From Bradyrhizobium iriomotense (GTDB taxonomy: Bacteria; Pseudomonadota; Alphaproteobacteria; Rhizobiales; Xanthobacteraceae): a DNA stretch of 64,000 bases. This document shows, piece by piece, positions 61,189 through 64,000 of the stretch; the stretch's first letter is position 1, and the number at the start of each line of letters is the position of its first letter. The stretch covers positions 310,001 through 374,000 of the forward strand of contig NZ_JAFCJZ010000005.1 in assembly GCF_018130765.1 (NCBI RefSeq), written 5' to 3'. The position numbers were made by a program, and so were the translations under genes. Below the pieces are notes generated by a model, which ran no database searches, was not told the origin of the DNA, and worked only from the letters and a program-made list of their open reading frames with translations.

Positions 61189-62190
61189 TCAGTTCGTCGT
61201 GCTCTTGGCTTCCTTCAGAAATTCGTCGATCAGCGGCTGGCCAACGCGGCTCGCGGCATCCTTGTAGACCGGCTCCATGGCCTTGCGCATCGCCTCGTCC
61301 TGCTCGCCCGTAAGCTTGAGGATCTCGCTCTTGCCGCTCTTCCTGATCTCGGCGAGCGCGTCGTCGTTCTCCTTCTGCGATTGCGCGTTGTTGTAATCGG
61401 TCGCTTCCTTCATCGCCTTCGACAGCTGGTCGCGGATGTCGGCCGGCAGGTCGTCCCAGAACTTCTTGTTCACGATCACGACGTAGCCGATGTAACCGTG
61501 ATTGCTCTCGGTGATGTACTTCTGCACCTCGTGCATCTTCTGGGTATAGATGTTCGACCAGGTGTTCTCCTGGCCGTCGACCACGCCGGTCTGCAATGCC
61601 TGGTAGACCTCGCCGAAAGCCATCACCTGCGGCAGCGAGCCGAGCGCCTTGAACTGGGCCTGCAGCACGCGCGAGGACTGGATGCGGAACTTGACGCCCT
61701 GATAGTCGGCGGGTGCGATCAGCTTCTTGTTCGCGCTCATCTGCTTGAAGCCGTTGTCCCAGTAGGCAAGGCCGGTGATGCCCTTGGTGTCGAGCAGCTT
61801 GAGCAGCCGCGCACCGAGCGGGCCTTCCGTCACCTTCCGCAGCGTTTTCAGGTCGGGAAGGATGTAGGGCAGATCGAACACCTCGAACTCGCGGATGCCG
61901 AGCGGGCCGAACTTGGAGTTGGACGGCGCCAGCATCTGCACGCTGCCGAGCTGGAGCGCCTCGAGCTCTTCCTTGTCCTTGTAGAGCGTCGAGTTCGGGT
62001 AGACCTCGACCTTGACCTTGCCGCCGGTGTACTTCTCGGCGAGCTCCTTGAACTTCTCCGACGCCTTGCCCTTCGGCGTGTCGGTGGCGACGACGTGGCT
62101 GAACTTGATGATGATCGGCGATTGCGCCGATGCCGGCCCGGTCAGCGCCAAAGCCGCAATCGATGCCGCAGCCCAAATGAGTTTCCGCAT
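61189..62190 (-). CDS. dctP: TRAP transporter substrate-binding protein (DctP family)
   Basis: A 333-residue periplasmic binding protein. A signal peptide ends near residue 22 (GPASAQ). Family blocks are IIIKFSHVVATDTPKGKA at the start, the substrate-binding Arg in KFRIQSSRVLQ (about 165-175), and YQALQTGVVDGQENTWSNI near residue 205. It is of the C4-dicarboxylate/2-oxoacid DctP type. The dctQ and dctM membrane genes are not next to it within this window: leuA lies upstream on the same strand and the Spy-like gene downstream. Its membrane partners must be elsewhere. GGAGGAAG precedes ATG 62190. Confidence 0.93.
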   Translation of the reverse strand: MRKLIWAAASIAALALTGPASAQSPIIIKFSHVVATDTPKGKASEKFKELAEKYTGGKVKVEVYPNSTLYKDKEELEALQLGSVQMLAPSNSKFGPLGIREFEVFDLPYILPDLKTLRKVTEGPLGARLLKLLDTKGITGLAYWDNGFKQMSANKKLIAPADYQGVKFRIQSSRVLQAQFKALGSLPQVMAFGEVYQALQTGVVDGQENTWSNIYTQKMHEVQKYITESNHGYIGYVVIVNKKFWDDLPADIRDQLSKAMKEATDYNNAQSQKENDDALAEIRKSGKSEILKLTGEQDEAMRKAMEPVYKDAASRVGQPLIDEFLKEAKSTTN

Positions 62191-62356
62191 GCTTCCTCCA
62201 GTACGTTTTTGTGGGGCGCGGACCGCCGGCCCCAAACCTTAAATTCTTGGGAGCCAGATTTATAGGGAAGCAGGCTGAGGCGCCATTGCCCCTTAGCAGG
62301 GGTCTCCTTGCAAAAATGCGGTATCCGAGCAGAAACGCCGGCGTGGGCGATCAACG

Positions 62357-62386
62357 AAAAACGCGGTGCCGAGGGCACCGCGTTTC
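62357..62386 (-). terminator. Terminator of leuA
   Basis: AAACGCGGTGCC (62359-62370) pairs with GGCACCGCGTTT (62374-62385) around GAG. On the minus strand the stem is followed by TTCGTTG. It is 27 bases after the leuA stop. Confidence 0.8.
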
Positions 62387-62412
62387 CGCCGTTTCATCCG
62401 GAACGTGAGCGT

Positions 62413-63975
62413 TCAGCTCGCCGCCGCCGTTGTCACCGTGTCGCGCTGGCGCTTCATGACGATCTTGTTGAGCGCGCCGAGATAGGCCTTGGCCGAGGCC
62501 ACCAGCGTATCCGGGTCCGCCGCACGCGCCGTCATCGAGCGGCCGTCCTGCGACAGCCGCACCGAGACTTCCGCCTGCGCGTCGGTGCCTTCGGTGACCG
62601 CGTGGACCTGGTACAGTTCGAGCTTGGCCTCGTGCGGCACCAGGCGCTTGATGCAGTTGAACACGGCATCGACCGGACCGTTGCCCTCGGCCTCCTCGAT
62701 CTTGATCTGGCCGTCAACGTCGAGCTTCATGGTCGCACGCTGCGGGCCATGGGTGCCGGCGATCACGGTCAGCGAGGTCAGCTTGATGCGGTCGTGCGAG
62801 GCCGCCATCTCCTCGTCGACCAGTGCCTCGATGTCCTCGTCGTAGATGTCCTTCTTGCGGTCGGCCAGCGCCTTCATCCGCGTGAACGCATCTTCCAGCT
62901 GGTTCGGGCCGAGCTTGTAGCCCATCTCCTCCAGCTTGTGCACGAAGGCGTGGCGGCCGGAATGCTTGCCCAGCACCAGAGAGGACTGCTTCAGGCCGAC
63001 CATCTCGGGCCGCATGATCTCGTAGGTGGAGGCGTCCTTCAGCACGCCGTCCTGATGGATGCCGCTCTCATGCGCGAAGGCGTTCCGGCCGACGATCGCC
63101 TTGTTGTACTGGACGGGGAACGAGGTCGCCGCCGACACCACCTTCGAGGCGCGGGTCAGCTGCGTGGTGTCGATCTTGTTCCAGTAGGGGAATTTGTCGT
63201 TGCGGACGTTGATCGCCATCACGATCTCTTCGAGCGCAGCGTTGCCGGCACGCTCGCCGATGCCGTTGATGGTGCACTCGACCTGACGCGCGCCGCCGAC
63301 GATGCCGGCCAGCGAGTTCGCCACGGCCATGCCGAGGTCGTTATGGCAATGCACGGAGAAGATCGCCTTGTCCGAGTTCGGCACGCGCTCGATCAGCGTC
63401 TTCATGAAGTGGGTGTATTCCTCCGGCACCGTATAGCCGACGGTGTCGGGGATGTTCACGGTCGTCGCACCGGCCTTGATGACGGCCTCGACAATGCGGC
63501 ACAAAAAGTCCATCTCGCTGCGGGTGCCGTCCTCGGCCGACCATTCGACGTCGTCGATCTGGTTGCGGGCGCGCGCGACCATGGCGACCGAGGTCTCGAG
63601 CACTTCTTCCGGCGTCTTGTTCAACTTCACCCGCATATGCAACGGCGAGGTCGCGATCACGGTGTGGACGCGGCCGCGCTTGGCGAACTTCACGGCCTCG
63701 GCACAGCGGTCGATGTCGGCTGGATGCGCGCGCGACAGACCGGCGATCACCGAGTTCTTGGAGCGGCGGGCGATCTCGCTCACCGCTTCGAAGTCACCCT
63801 GCGAGGTAATGGGGAAGCCGGCCTCGATGACGTCCACGCCCATATCATCCAGCAGCTCGGCGACCTCGAGCTTCTCCTCGAAGGTCATGGTAGCGCCGGG
63901 GCACTGCTCGCCGTCGCGCAGCGTGGTGTCGAAAATGATGACGCGGTCCTTCTCGGACTTGTTCACGGTGGCCAT
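62413..63975 (-). CDS. leuA: 2-isopropylmalate synthase
   Basis: A 520-residue cytoplasmic enzyme that joins acetyl-CoA and 2-oxoisovalerate in the first step of leucine synthesis. The barrel opens with FDTTLRDGEQCPGATM (about 15-30), with the metal-binding Asp and Arg. The HxH metal motif is in FSVHCHNDLGMA near residue 205, and the second signature NGIGERAGNAALEE follows near residue 238. The C-terminal roughly 130 residues are the leucine-binding regulatory domain. Length is normal for LeuA type 1. AAGGAA precedes ATG 63975, and only 25 bases lie beyond to the window edge. Confidence 0.96.
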   Translation of the reverse strand: MATVNKSEKDRVIIFDTTLRDGEQCPGATMTFEEKLEVAELLDDMGVDVIEAGFPITSQGDFEAVSEIARRSKNSVIAGLSRAHPADIDRCAEAVKFAKRGRVHTVIATSPLHMRVKLNKTPEEVLETSVAMVARARNQIDDVEWSAEDGTRSEMDFLCRIVEAVIKAGATTVNIPDTVGYTVPEEYTHFMKTLIERVPNSDKAIFSVHCHNDLGMAVANSLAGIVGGARQVECTINGIGERAGNAALEEIVMAINVRNDKFPYWNKIDTTQLTRASKVVSAATSFPVQYNKAIVGRNAFAHESGIHQDGVLKDASTYEIMRPEMVGLKQSSLVLGKHSGRHAFVHKLEEMGYKLGPNQLEDAFTRMKALADRKKDIYDEDIEALVDEEMAASHDRIKLTSLTVIAGTHGPQRATMKLDVDGQIKIEEAEGNGPVDAVFNCIKRLVPHEAKLELYQVHAVTEGTDAQAEVSVRLSQDGRSMTARAADPDTLVASAKAYLGALNKIVMKRQRDTVTTAAAS

Positions 63976-64000
63976 TTCAAATTCCTTTTGAGCTTTTGCG

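Overview
The window looks like chromosomal DNA of a GC-rich alphaproteobacterium, most probably Bradyrhizobium or a close relative. The reasons are the high GC content, the tripartite tricarboxylate and TRAP binding proteins, the class II fumarase, Mqo and short cytochrome bd set, RpoH-type sigma factors, and many small secreted proteins of rhizobial style. No lineage marker such as rRNA is present, so the genus is an inference.

Layout. 1-4.9 kb holds an RND efflux pair (adaptor and pump) ending in an overlapping FlK-like thioesterase gene. 5-6.5 kb is an orphan PAS histidine kinase. 6.5-20.2 kb is a redox block. A YdeP/FdhF-type molybdoenzyme is divergent from a Tat-exported bicupin oxalate decarboxylase. 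A long leftward run then reads catalase-like peroxidase, cytochrome b561, HdeD, fdhD, YoaK, fumC, a small cupin, mqo, cydA, cydB. Together these could take oxalate to formate and CO2, mature a formate dehydrogenase, and feed electrons from malate and formate into a bd oxidase. 20.6-32.3 kb has an SDR, three paralogous winged-helix/P-loop NTPase/TPR regulators of about 960 residues, and three small secreted proteins. 32.3-40.7 kb is a leftward run: OmpR-type regulator, histidine kinase, RpoH-like sigma factor, second RND pump, adaptor, low-complexity secreted protein. 41-43 kb has small exported proteins and a SnoaL-like protein. 43-48.8 kb is a TTT transporter (tctC, ThDP enzyme, tctB, tctA) with a divergent IclR regulator and two matching palindromes between them.

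49.06-60.17 kb is an 11.1 kb genomic island in a tRNA-Lys(CTT) gene. The last 46 bases of the tRNA 3' half and CCA end are repeated directly at the far end, next to what looks like the tRNA's own displaced terminator. The island carries a peptide secretion system: an NHLM-type HlyD adaptor, a C39 peptidase ABC exporter, a second 961-residue ABC exporter, and seven small double-glycine-leader precursor genes. Two of those precursors are duplicated as a roughly 600 bp inverted repeat on both sides of the exporter operon. A stand-alone cyclic-nucleotide-binding protein and a possible immunity protein are also present. No integrase and no RiPP-modifying enzyme is visible. This is the most novel part of the window.

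60.1-64 kb returns to core chromosome: tRNA-Lys, a Spy/CpxP-like protein, a TRAP binding protein and leuA.
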